This document shows positions 13,663-23,221 of a stretch of DNA of 64,000 nt, piece after piece. Each line of letters opens with the position of its first letter. Position 1 is the first letter of the stretch. Source of the DNA: Tretioscincus oriximinensis (lineage: Eukaryota; Chordata; Lepidosauria; Squamata; Gymnophthalmidae); NCBI GenBank assembly GCA_022410635.1, contig JAJVDF010000213.1:173765-237764 (forward strand), read 5' to 3'. The position numbers were made by a program, and so were the translations under genes. The notes beneath the pieces are model-generated. The model saw nothing but the letters and a program-made list of their open reading frames with translations. It made no database searches and was not told where the DNA came from.

Positions 13663-13963
13663 GACAAACCATTTATTCAAATGAGGTCAGACATGTTAAA
13701 AAAAACCACCCCATTTTTCTTATTAAAAAAAAATTCTAGGGCAAAAGTGCAGTTGAATAGTTTATACTCACAAACAGTAAAAGAAGCTTTAGTTCAATGA
13801 AATGCCTAGACATGTGAAAACACTATACTGTATATTCAATTTGATGCAGATCTGAAGATGTAGGCTTTTCTACAAAACATTATCATATTTCTAAGGTGTG
13901 ACAAGCTCCCCTTTCTTAAAGGCTGTTTAAATGCAGTTAATTCAGAATATGCCTCCTGTGCAG

Positions 13964-13964
<1 letters not shown>

Positions 13965-14010
<46 letters not shown>

Positions 14011-14037
14011 GTTGTTGTTGTTGTTGTTGTTGTTGTT
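13965..14037 (+). repeat. (ATT)n/(GTT)n compound microsatellite
   Basis: An uninterrupted (ATT)n tract passes directly into (GTT)n near 14011. The minus strand reads poly-Thr then poly-Ile in one frame, an artefact of the microsatellite. Confidence 0.97.
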
Positions 14038-14398
14038 TCTGCTCTATTTACATTGGTCTCAGAGAAAATTAGAGAAACACATGAAACCCAATAACATTGC
14101 ATGAAAGTGGAGGACATTAAACTATTATGTCAGTCAAAAGCTATTCAGTATCTACAAATATGTTCATGTGGTCACCATAAGCTTCCCAAAACTCAATGAA
14201 TCAGCACTGTGGCTTAGAAGATAGCCACTCCTTTTGCGTGCGTAAATTTTAGAGTTGGTACATTGATCTGCATTTGTTTTTAATGGCACATGAGTTCATA
14301 ATTTGCATAACATAGTAAAATATTGAATATCAAATTCTGAATTAGGTGTGACGTATAAACAAATAAAAATGTAAAAAGTGAATATGATGTATTACATA

Positions 14399-14658
14399 CA
14401 GTGGTACCTCGGTTCTCGAACGCCTTGAATGTCGACCNAATCGGTGTTCGACCAGGCGATTCCAGAAACTTTTGTCCTGGAATCCGAACACATATTTGGA
14501 ACTCGAANNTCCTTCGGCGTTCTTTCGGCCCAGCGCGCCTTGCTTGCGTCATCAGTGTGCGTTTTTTCGGCCCGGCGCGCCTTGCTTCGGTTCTCGAACA
14601 ATTTGGCTCTCGACNGTCCTCCNGGAACGAATTCTGTTCGAGAACCGAGGTACCACTG
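14399..14658. mobile_element. Tigger/pogo-like MITE
   Basis: The termini are perfect inverted repeats of at least 20 bases starting CAGTGGTACCTCGGTTCTCG and ending in its reverse complement. TA flanks both sides (14397-14398 and 14659-14660), the target duplication of Tc1/mariner and pogo elements, and CAGTGGTACCTCGG resembles Tigger-type ends. The inner part is GC-rich, with two near-identical GGCGCGCC-like modules. At 260 bp it has no transposase and would move only with enzyme from another element. Confidence 0.88.
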
Positions 14659-15802
14659 TATTTCTTCATAAGGAGCAACTTGCACAACGTCTCTGACTGC
14701 TTTTTCTATTACTGACTTGAGCTGCTTAGTTTTCTTCCTTTCTTTTTTTGAGAAAGTTCTTGAACTTGAAAAGTATTTGATCCTAAGAAACTGTTTCTGT
14801 AATATATAGATTTATTTTGCTGTAGTTAGAAGAATATAAGGGAGTTAACCTACTGAATATGCATCTGTTATCCTTTAATCTCCTGTGCTATCACACCGAT
14901 ACATTTAAAATCTAGACTTGGTCTAATCTCAGATGCTTGCTAAGTAGATATGGGGTCTAAAGAAAAAGCTGGCAGCTGTCAAGGTTAGATCAAGGGAATT
15001 TAATTACTGCTGGTTGCATAGTAGGGAGAATCAAGGAGACATGTTCACGGTATCCACTGCTAGGAAAACAAAGGAAGATTTATTTGCTATCCTTGTACTT
15101 CTTTCCTTTTTTGTAAAATAATAATTCTGCAATTGCATTATGTAAGATTTGCCCTGCAGAGCTTTAACATTATGGCTAAACAGGTTACCCTGGAATTGAT
15201 AATCTCATGTCACCTTGGAATTGATAATCTGACAATTTTCCATTGATTATCAGCAACAGCAAAATGACAGGAAATTTAAGTAAGAATGGAAGAAAGCTTT
15301 TGATTTGTTTTTCTGAACAGTAAAATCAATTATTCAAAAAAAANCCCAAAAGTGCAAAAACCAAATTTAAAAAGGATTTTACAATAACCAACTTTCCATA
15401 TCAAAAGACATCGTATTTAAACAAGTGCCAGGAATACAGTAAGAATTCTATGAGAAGATTTCTGAAGAATTCTAAGGCCAATAAAGTGTGGGTATCACTG
15501 ATTTAGTGGTTTTCTCTCATAAATTTCTGTTGTAATTCTTCAATTATAAATTATTGGTCTGAGGCATAGCCAGTTCTAGGTTTTGTTTTTATTGCTTATT
15601 TAGGGCTTCCTTAATCTTTGGCTGTAAAGTATAGAATCAAAATGTCTTGACCAGCTAGTGACATTCATATAGTAGATAGAGTTTAGTGTTGACATTTTGC
15701 TATGAGTAAGGAATTACCTTGGAAAAACTGTATTAAATTATCCAATTATCATTCGATTTTTTTATTTTGTTCTATTTTAGCTTTGTAGCCCCACATGATG
15801 AG
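14659..15802. other. AT-rich sequence, no gene seen
   Basis: No coding region recognised. Two TGGAATTGATAATCT words lie about 30 bases apart near 15190-15230, a minor local duplication. Confidence 0.5.
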
Positions 15803-15934
15803 CCTGGGGCTGCATTCCCATTACACCTTAACGCATACACGACTGCGAAGCCAAAGCCCAGCGTTCTGACTTTGTTACCATAAAAANGGGCTTGGAAGTG
15901 CTGTGTCATCGCTCTAAACGCACACCACATGTTT

Positions 15935-16935
15935 GCCGCCGATGGCCAGGCTCCCCCAGGGATGACAGCACACACTCATTGCAAGTTAACAAAATGTTTA
16001 ATAATTTAACAACAAGATAAAACCTAAGCGCAAAACCGTGACAATACACAAACCCGAAACATACTAAATAAAGTGAACTGTGCAACATAAATACAGATTA
16101 GGATATAAATAACTTTAATAACCCAGGATAACTTTATGAAACCCAAAGTGTAGGAAAGGCCATGGCTGTAAAGTAGGGATATGTGGCGGGTGCAGCAGCT
16201 TGCCTGACGTAAATTTCGAAAGGTCAGCCATCCGGCCTGACCAGGGCCATACTCCTCTGCCATGGCCCTCCCACCAGCTGCCTGCCTCTCTTGGCGTGGC
16301 AGCCTGACCCAGCTGCCCGGCCCAGGCCGTCTAGCAGACTCCTGTTGCCCACGTTCGGCACGTGGGTCCATGTCTGATCACTCTCCTGGTGACCCAGCCC
16401 ATGGCGGTCTGCCCGGCCCGAGCCATCCAGCAGCATGNCCAAGCTTCAGCCTGAGGATCATGGAGGATACAAGGGCTCTCAAGGATCATTCCTGTGTACA
16501 GCCACCTCCATGACTCGGAACTGCGTTCGGCCTTGCCCATCCCNCTGGCAGGCTCCGCAATTCCAAACCTTTTAAGAAGGCCCTCTATAACTATGGGATA
16601 GCCGGGGGATGGCTGATACCTCCGACCAGTCTATGGCTACCACTTTTCTGGNCTGGCAAGCTGCGTCACGCCTGCCCCCTCAGCCATGACATGAAAGAAA
16701 GGAAGGAAGATAGAAAAAGGGGAGGGGGGGTGGGAGACGCGATCCGCCGACTAAGAGGCAGAAGGAAGCGCGCCGGGGCCTTAAATATCCCTGTCGCGCT
16801 TCCTCTGACGTGGAAGGAGGCGCGACGCGCCCAGCACCCACTTCCGGGTACCGAGGCGCGCCGCCTAGAGCTTCCTCCCTCCAGCCAGCNGCGGGAAACC
16901 GGGACGCCGCCGGNCAAGCCGCCGGTAAGTCCCCC
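15935..16935 (-). repeat. 1-kb GC-rich repeat, LTR-like, inserted in a DNA element
   Basis: Read on the minus strand this aligns over most of its length with 24150-25140: CCTTCTTAAAAGG, then ATGATCC(A/T)TGAGAGCCCTT, then CGGATGGCTGACCT, then an A/T-rich 3' end with ATTAAA/AATAAA signals. A minus-strand TATA-like box (GATATTTAAGG, near 16780-16790) sits in the GC-rich 5' part. The TATA box, downstream unique region and AATAAA near the end suggest a solo LTR or a short non-coding retroelement. I see no clear TG...CA ends, so the class is open. Confidence 0.5.
16690..16930. promoter_or_regulatory. CpG-rich promoter-like block
   Basis: This is one of the most CpG-dense blocks in the window. On the plus strand it has a CRE-like TGACGTGG (16806-16813), an ETS-like CACTTCCGGG (16839-16848) and a consensus splice donor GCCG/GTAAGT at 16925. 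On the minus strand it has a TATA-like GATATTTAAGG. It lies in the 1-kb repeat, so a promoter carried by a transposable element is likelier than a host gene promoter. No exon beyond it is identified. Confidence 0.3.
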
Positions 16936-17272
16936 TTCTGCTCCGCAGTTCCTGGTGAAACTGTGTCGTCGCTGCTNATTTTTGTAATTCACACCACTCT
17001 GATCACAATGGAGATCACAGAACAAAAGTGAGAGAGAGAGTGGGGCTTTTGTTTTGCATTCTTTCCCTCCTCTGGAAAAGCAGGTTCTTTCCTGTTACTG
17101 TAACCTGGTAGAACAAAGATTCAGCAGCCAAGAAATAGGGCCGTTAATGTGAAATGAATCCTCAGGTAAAAATGCCTGCATTTTAAGCTCTCACTTNGCT
17201 TTCATTTTGAAATTGTAAAATCCATTTTCCATTCCTTTGTAAAGGTCTAATGGGAATGCATCCTAGGTGTGT

Positions 17273-17980
17273 GTTTTGTCCCCGAGTGTTAATTTAAGGA
17301 CCACATTTCAGGTCTTCACCAACTGAAATACAGCACTAGCCATTGACTTTATGCGTAAACATTCAACAAAGAAGTAATTAAATAATTACAACAGACTAAT
17401 TAGTATTTATCTTACAATAAATAATATTTAGTAGGGCTAATTTAAATATAAACAATTTATTATTTATAATTATTATATTCTCATGAAACTGATTTTGTCA
17501 ATCTTTTAATGAAAAATTATAGAATATTTTTATTTGTTTATGTAACTATGAAAACAGGTTAAATAAATAAGGAAATAATAAAATCTTAAGTATGTGGTTC
17601 CATCTGGTGTGTACATATCTTGNGTTCTCAAAAATTTAAAATAGAAATGTTTGCTCAAAGGTAAACATCTAAAAACTCAAGGAAGGGTCACAAGTGACTG
17701 CAACAATCTGTCATTCTGAACACCATCATCTCTATCATTTTGCAATTGGAGGCAGAAATGAAAGGATGGGAAATAAGCACATCTTATGATGTTGGTGTAT
17801 GTTATTTGCATTTTACTGATAAAGCCCTGAATATATATATACAGTATATAAAAAGATCCTTGTAAATCTGTGTTGATCAAGTGACTCTGTTACTATTGAG
17901 ATTGATAACAAGGAAATGATAGATTGATAAAATCCCTATTTTTAGATGTGGCTGTTTTTAATGTGTTAATTGTGCTTTTA
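17273..17980. other. AT-rich sequence, nothing recognised
   Basis: Strongly AT-rich with many TTAATAAAT-like words; no gene or repeat family recognised. Confidence 0.5.
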
Positions 17981-17982
17981 TT

Positions 17983-18047
17983 GTTAACTGCCCTGAGACC
18001 TTCGGGTATAAGGTGATATAAAAATAAATAGATAATAATAATACAAG
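17983..18047 (+). repeat. SINE 3' tail fragment
   Basis: Contains AACTGCCCTGAGACCTTCGG, then GTATAAGGTGATATAAAAAT and a TAATAATAAT tail. This is the 3' end shared with the full SINE at 21038-21292 (CCGCCCTGAGACCTTCGGGT). Only the tail is present, so the copy is 5'-truncated. Confidence 0.75.
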
Positions 18048-19435
18048 GAATGTTCTATACTGNCACTCCAACGGCAATATCTCCATATTTTAATGAGAAG
18101 AAAATGCAGAAAGTGTATATACAGTGGCTCTTCATAAAGGCACCTCATACTTTTCTCTATTTCAGAAGTGTGCATGTTTCTTTTCATTAACATATGATAT
18201 AACTAGAATAAGTTTCCTATCTCTGTCTATAATTCACATTTGACTTGACATTCACAGAGTTCATTTTTGTCATTAATAACCTTTCTATGCTAATCATACT
18301 AATGATGTTCATCTGGTAAATGAAATCTGGATACTGCCACAATAAGAAATGGGCTGATCAAAAAGTCCTTCGTTTCATTGTGAATGGAAGGAAGGAACCT
18401 TGCAAGAGTCAGTAACATTTTATATACTGTATAATGCATAATGTATCTATAATGATAAAATCAGATAAGTCTATTGATTTCTGATTCTTTTTACTTTCAT
18501 CTTTTTTACTCGCTCTTCCTGTTTTCAAGTTGCTAGTACTGGTGATTTGTTGAATTCACTTGCACAGTAGTTTATTTCTCCAGCACAATGAAGAAGGACA
18601 ATGCTAAGGGTGTTTCAGAGTCTTATCTCATACAAACCCTGATTATGTTCATATCTAAATTTACATATAATTATATCCAGAATTTTTTGTTTCACAGCCT
18701 TGTATCTTCCAAGTACTTAGTATAATCATGACAAAACAACCAAAATAAGCTAAGTCAAAAGTTGGCTTGCTTGTTTTCAAGATAGCAGCTTGTTTCTGCT
18801 TTCATCTCTCTCCAGAAGGTTGTCAATAATACATGGTTTCAGAAGGGCTTTCAAGCACACAAATAGGAATAAATATTGTTATATCAAAGCTCAGATTTCA
18901 GAGGAGAAAGTGAATAATTAAGAAGTCTGGCAGTTGAAATTCCTGTGGCTGGGAAATGCACTAAAAGTACTATAGCTAAATCCAGATAGGACCTAAAACC
19001 CCAAATTATCTTAGAGCTATTTTGGATTTGCCACGTGAGTCCATGGCAATCACAAAATAGCCCTTGGATATTGGATGATATCATGCAATATTGCTTTTAT
19101 GGGAAAATCGGGTCTCTACCCAGTTTCCTGCAATTGCAAAATAACTCACCTTGTCTGTGCCTTTGCTTTGTTTTAACAAACAAAAAAATGGGCGAGAAAT
19201 GAGAGAAGGCTGAATCATTGCTAAATATGTTTACCGGCCTGAATGGGCTGGTGCCANGCAATTGCAGTCGGAGGTGGAGAGGGAACCCTTCTGGGACTCG
19301 CACCTCCATCTTGTTTCCCAGGAAGTGGGCGACGGGATGTGATGCGACAACCTGCCATGGGGGAGGGGCGAGTGGGGTATATAACTTTGCTTGCACCTTA
19401 AAGTGCCTGGTTTGAAAACTGATTTAGACTGCACT
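18048..19435. other. Unique sequence with a TATA-containing GC-rich patch
   Basis: Mostly AT-rich and unassigned. The part 19240-19390 is GC-richer and ends in GGGGCGAGTGGGGTATATAA, a TATA-like element at 19377-19383 just upstream of the tandem-repeat island. It may be a remnant LTR promoter, but no matching partner is seen. Confidence 0.35.
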
Positions 19436-19503
19436 ATACAAATACTATAATTGCTTGGTGTATTGTGACTGGCCCGATCCAGTATGGCTTTTCTTATGTT
19501 CTT
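19436..19503 (+). repeat. CR1-type LINE extreme 3' end
   Basis: Ends in TGGCCCGATCCAGTATGGCT and CTTATGTTCTT, the terminal words of the CR1 copies at 8040, 31980 and 56490. Only about 70 bases remain. Confidence 0.65.
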
Positions 19504-19509
19504 GACATC

Positions 19510-19690
19510 AATTTTAGAGTTGGCTGCATAAACCACCATGGTGAAGTCAGTTTAATATCTTTGCTTCTTTAATGGTGAGGCCATTTCCTTCTTTAATATT
19601 GTGACTGTATTTCTACATTTGGCTCCATGTGAAGCTACCTTGCTATTTTGCCTCTTTAATGTTATGTCTTTAAAGGCAGTGGAATTAAAA
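19510..19690 (+). repeat. Decayed tandem repeat, unit type C
   Basis: Words TTTAATATTGTGACTGTA, TTCTACATTTGGCTCCATG and CCACCATGGTGAAGTCAGTTTA recur, diverged, at 21950-22165 (TTTAATATTGTGGCTATGAT, CACATTTGGCAGCATGGTGC, CCACCATGGTTCAGC). The unit is roughly 70-90 bases and heavily decayed. No protein signal. Confidence 0.55.
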
Positions 19691-20007
19691 AAGAATATTT
19701 CACAGCTGTTTGCAAGCAATACATTGTGACTTGATTTTACACAGCGGTGTGAGAGCAATATTTTTCAATCAAATAACAGACTCCTGCGCAGATATTTGAA
19801 AGCAAGACATTGCAATTAGATTAAAAAATTTAATAGATATTTAAAAACAATACATTGTGATTTGGTAAATACAATTTCATAGCTATTTGAGAGCAATATT
19901 TTGCAATCAAATAACAGAATACTGCACAACTATTAAAAAGCAAGATATTGCGATTAGATAAAGAATATTTCATAGCTATTTGAAAGCAACACATTGTGAT
20001 TTCCTGT
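19690..20007 (+). repeat. Higher-order tandem repeat, unit type A
   Basis: About seven monomers of roughly 46 bases, each centred on a word like GCAATACATTGTGATT. Monomers fall into three subtypes repeating in the same order. GAGAGCAATATTTTTCAATC (19751) recurs at 19889; GCAAGACATTGCAATTAGAT (19802) recurs at 19940; ATACATTGTGATTTG (to about 19864) recurs near 20003. The higher-order period is thus about 138 bp, three monomers. A diverged copy of the family is at 23222-23480. Confidence 0.8.
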
Positions 20008-20015
20008 ATTATATT

Positions 20016-20720
20016 TAGGATTGCCACCTGTCCCTTATTATACGGGATGTCCCGTATTTTAGNTCAAAATTACATGCCCCGTATTGNTGAGTCAGTGTCC
20101 CATAAATCATTGGCTTTAGGCAGGCAGAACGCAGTTGGCAGCAACGCTCAAAGCTTCTGGGTGCAGACTTGGTGTGCGCTGCCGACTGCTGTGGTGCACA
20201 GCAGCGGAGCTTCGGCAGAAGCCTTAAAAGGCTGTGTTGCCTGCTGCCGTGCTGTTTGCTGTGAAGATGAGCATTGACAGCTGGTGCCTTCTCGCTCGTC
20301 ATCGTGCCCGCCATCTGTAGTGGCGCAAATCTAGGCAGCCTGCTTTTGGNTCCCAACAGCCCTTTTCAGGGCTATCTTGCTTGCAGGAGCAATCTGTGAA
20401 TTTAGATTCCTGTTTGGCTCCAAAGTTTAAATTGTGAAGCCTCTTGGGCATTTTTGCCTAAGAGCTTCAGCTTGCTGCAGCATAGCCTGCACGAATACTC
20501 TGCCCCAGTAGGGAGCGTAGTTTGGATGCCAACTTATCTCTGTTTCTGCCCTGTCTCTGCCTCCAAGCTGTCAGAGAGTTTAGGGGCTTCGACTTGCCCT
20601 ACAGGCATTTAGGTTTTTGTTTATAGTTTTTATAGTTTTTAGTGTCTCTTATTTTTGTGAAATGTCCCTTATTGTTAGGAGCATGTCCCGAATTTCACTT
20701 ATCAATAGGTGGCAACCCTA
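20016..20720. mobile_element. Non-autonomous hAT element, 705 bp
   Basis: Termini are TAGGATTGCCACCTG and, reverse-complemented from the right, TAGGGTTGCCACCTA. A perfect 8-bp direct repeat ATTATATT flanks it (20008-20015 and 20721-20728), the hallmark of hAT transposition. Inside the left end is the palindromic ATACGGGATGTCCCGTAT, and near the right end AAATGTCCCTTATTGTTAGG. The middle is GC-rich and has no open frame with transposase features. It inserted into the type A/type B tandem-repeat island, so it is younger than the arrays. Confidence 0.9.
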
Positions 20721-20728
20721 ATTATATT

Positions 20729-21037
20729 CTGCTTGTGTTTCCTTATGGTGCTATTGCACATTGGATAGGGCAGCCCCCCCTTTGGGGCCTTTCCCACTAT
20801 TATATCCTGCTTGTATATCTGTACAGTGCTATTGTACATTGGACACGGCAGGCTCCCCCTTAGGGNCCTTTCCTTGTATTCTGCCTTTATTTCCTTACAG
20901 TGGCATTGCATATAGGTTATGGCAGGCCTCTCTTCAGGGCCTTTTCCCCACTAGCCATTCTGCTTCTTTTCTGTATAGCGCTATTGCAGATTGGATAGGG
21001 AAGCCCCCCCCCCCTATTACATTCTGCTGGTACTTCC
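20729..21037 (+). repeat. Tandem repeat, unit type B, about 75 bp
   Basis: Four complete units and one cut-off unit begin with CTGCTTGT-like words at 20729, 20807, 20881, 20960 and 21024. Each has TTCC(T)TA(C)AGTG, GCTATTGCA(C/G)ATTGGATA, GGGCAG and a C-run, GGGCCTTTCC. Units are diverged and carry small indels. The fifth unit ends where the SINE at 21038 inserted. Confidence 0.85.
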
Positions 21038-21292
21038 TTTGGTGTAGTGGTTAGAGTGTTGGACTCTTATCTGGTAGTCTCCCGGTTCGATTCCCCACTC
21101 CTCCATGAAACCAGCTGNGTGACCTTGGGCCAGTCACAGTTCTTTGAACTCTCTCAGCCCCACCTACTCCACAGGGTATCTGTTGTGAAGAAAGCAACAA
21201 AAGCTATGTGCGCCACCCTATGGTAGGCCGCCCTGAGACCTTCGGGTATAGGGCGGGATATAAATTCAAATAAATAAATAATAAATAAATAA
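21038..21292 (+). repeat. Full-length Sauria-type SINE
   Basis: The tRNA-like head GGTGTAGTGGTTAGAGTGTT with GGACTC is the A-box region, and CCCGGTTCGATTCCCC is a good B box. The middle has CCAGCTGNGTGACCTTGGGC and CTCTCAGCCCCACCTACTCC. The tail CCGCCCTGAGACCTTCGGGT plus GGGCGGGATATAAATT ends in (AAATAAAT)n. The head looks intact enough for pol III recognition, and the copy is less diverged than the one at 7433. It sits in the tandem-repeat island. Confidence 0.92.
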
Positions 21293-21965
21293 TTTATAGG
21301 CTGGTCCAATAAGGGTTTTAGCCTTTGACATTAATAAAGGCTGGTTCTATAAATATATTTGCCTTTGGCATTAAAGTACATTTGCCACAAAAAGATTGGC
21401 TTTATATGTTTGCCCTTGACATCATTGTACTGTTGCCAATTCAATATTGGCTTTGTTTAAAGGCTGGTGCAATTTGACCATATTTATATTGGCCATATAA
21501 ATATTGACTATTAGATTATAGGCTGGTACAATATTGGCCTTTGACGTTAATGTGCTTCGGCCATTTAAATAGTGGCTTATGCATTAGAAATATTGCTTCT
21601 GACGTTAACANACTTTGTCCATTTCAATATGGGCTCCTGGTATAAAAAGCTGTGCTTTGATTATTTGCCCTTGGCATTATTGCCATATAATATTTCCTTT
21701 GGTCATATAATATGGGCTCCTGGATCAAAAGCAGGTGCTATAAATATTTGCCCTGGGCATTATTGCACTAAATATGGGCTTTTGAATTACAGGCTTATGC
21801 TGTAAAAATTTTCCTTTGGGTTTATGTACTTTTGCCATATAGAATATTTGCTTTTGGTAAAAGCGGCGCAAGAACAATGTTGGCCTGGGGTAATAGTGTT
21901 CTTCGCCACATCAATCTTTGTTTTGGCATTAAAGGCTGGTGTAATTAATTTTTACTATTGTGGCT
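21293..21965 (+). repeat. Decayed tandem repeat, unit type D
   Basis: Roughly nine degenerate units with the core GGCTGGTGCAATA, AATATTTGCC(T)TTGG, CATTAATGTACTTTTGCCAT and ATATTGGCTTTTG. Recognisable unit starts include 21299, 21339, 21462, 21521, about 21713 and 21929; spacing varies from about 40 to 120 bases because units are truncated or have indels. Similar words return near 23495-23550 (CTTTGGCATTAAAATGCTTT, GGTCTGGCGCAGTAAGG). Confidence 0.75.
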
Positions 21966-22165
21966 ATAATTTCACATTTGGCAGCATGGTGCATTTCCCA
22001 CCATGGTTCAGCTAGCTTGTTTATTTAATATTGTGGCTATGATTTGAATTGAGTGGCCTGGTGCGTAGGCCACCATGTTTAAATCAGCTCATTATCTTAA
22101 TTTTNTTCTTTAATATTGTGACTATAATACTAGATTTGGTTGCTACATGGGACACTTTAAACAAT
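21950..22165 (+). repeat. Tandem repeat, unit type C, second locus
   Basis: Two to three diverged units carrying TTTAATATTGTGGCTATGAT, CATTTGGCAGCATGGTGCAT, CCACCATG and AGCTTGTTTATT. They match 19510-19690, about 2.4 kb upstream, in the same orientation. Together with the paired type A arrays this suggests an old large-scale duplication. Confidence 0.6.
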
Positions 22166-22359
22166 AGCCAAGAAGAGTGCAGAGATTACAGTGGTGCACT
22201 TCCAGTTAACAGCCTCCTGGTCCAATTTTACCAGCTGGATGACTTTGGGCATTTAGTAATTTCTCAGTCGCACCTCATTCAAGATTCTGATGAACAATGC
22301 AAAGGCACAAGAAGAAGACGGAAGGGGCTTGTTATTATCTTGATCTCACATTAAACCTT
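22166..22359 (+). repeat. Possible decayed SINE
   Basis: The order ACAGCCTCCTGGTCCAATTT, CCAGCTGGATGACTTTGGGC and AATTTCTCAGTCGCACCTCA resembles the Sauria SINE middle (CCAGCTGGGTGACCTTGGGC...CTCTCAGCCCCACCT). No clean head or tail remains. Confidence 0.4.
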
Positions 22360-22995
22360 ACACCTTATCATAAGCTGACTAACATCTTGGACAGGGGCAA
22401 TTAGAAGCCCTGGCTTTACACGGATGCCTTGATGATAACTTGACTTATTTGCGACAATAGAAGCCCTGGCTTGACTCCTAGCTTCAACAATCAGAAGCCC
22501 AGGTTGAAAAAAANCCCATTAATTTTGAGGTTAATAATATAGCCTTTATTTGACACTTCAAATAAGCCTGTGCATAAAACGTTACAGTTCCTNTGCTTTC
22601 AGACATTTCAAAGGCTTTAGATCATAGTAAGCTTTACGCTTTATTATGAATGATTTGGACTGGATTTGAAGCTGTGACGTCACATACGCTTTACGGCTAA
22701 TATTAATAATGGGGCTACATCATGGGCACTTAAAATATTGCCTTCATTTGAACTTCATGCTTAAGGTTATGGCTTGCCATACCTTGCACCTTAGTATTAT
22801 TAGTTGGTCATCACAGGAAGCCTTGTGCTTTCATATTATTGGCTGGGCAGGATTTGGCCCATATGTACAACACTGCGATACAGGTCCTTAATTAGACACC
22901 AGAGAAGCAACCAAATTAGCCTTTGCACCTTAATAATAACAATTTGGCTAAATTTGGACCTGGCCTGAATTCTAGATGCTCTATACAAGCAAAAT
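22360..22995 (+). repeat. Decayed tandem repeat, unit type E
   Basis: Degenerate units share words like CCTTGCACCTTAGTATTATT, GATTTGGACTGGATTTGAAG and GAAGCCCTGGCTT. Examples start near 22355, 22630, 22685, 22785, 22825 and 22918. Unit boundaries blur and spacing is irregular. No coding signal. Confidence 0.5.
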
Positions 22996-23221
22996 AACCC
23001 TTGCCCCATGAAATTTAATGCCTTGGTGATATTTTTGCACACTAGGAGGCAACNCTGTACTGGTAAGTCTAATGTTAAGCATTGCACTTAGCTTAGAAGT
23101 GGGGTCTGGCTTGGAGAGATTACAAAGTCCTGTTGAAATTCCTGTGCACACATATNGCAGGCATCTAAGTGCCAATGCCAATGGAATAATAGAAGATCGC
23201 AAGCAGGACACTACGACTGAG
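22996..23221 (+). repeat. Interstitial part of the repeat island
   Basis: The segment 23025-23065 (GGTGATATTTTTGCACACTAGGAGGCAAC) has a diverged partner at 23705-23757 (TTGATACGCTGGTATACTTCGCACGCTAGAAGGCAATGC), about 690 bases further on. This suggests a longer repeat unit spanning the second type A array. Confidence 0.45.

Larger units (their letters stand above)
15803..17272. mobile_element. Non-autonomous DNA element split by a 1-kb insertion
   Basis: The left end GGCTGCATTCCCATTACACC and right end TAATGGGAATGCATCC form a terminal inverted repeat. The parts 15803-15934 and 16936-17272 align collinearly with the reverse complement of the uninterrupted copy at 62728-63221. Shared words are GCCAAAGCCCAGCGTTC, GTTACCATAAAAA, GCACACCACA and GCAGTTCCTGGTGAAA. 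The missing middle of the alignment is the repeat at 15935-16935. I cannot name the superfamily; no clear target duplication is visible. Confidence 0.7.

Noticed and set aside
13836..14117. 93-codon open frame rich in Thr and Ile
   Set aside because: It is a translation of the (ATT)n/(GTT)n microsatellite.
14280..14715. Several open frames of 74-135 codons on both strands
   Set aside because: They lie across the Tigger-like MITE, whose inverted termini give mirrored frames on both strands. No transposase motif.
16024..17031. Cluster of Pro/Arg/Gly-rich open frames
   Set aside because: GC-rich repeat DNA lowers stop frequency on all frames. The related copy at 24150-25140 does not keep a common long frame.
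21041..21115. tRNA-gene-like A and B boxes
   Set aside because: The segment continues into a SINE body and (AAATAAAT)n tail, and no acceptor-stem pairing of a tRNA is evident. It is a SINE head, not a tRNA gene.
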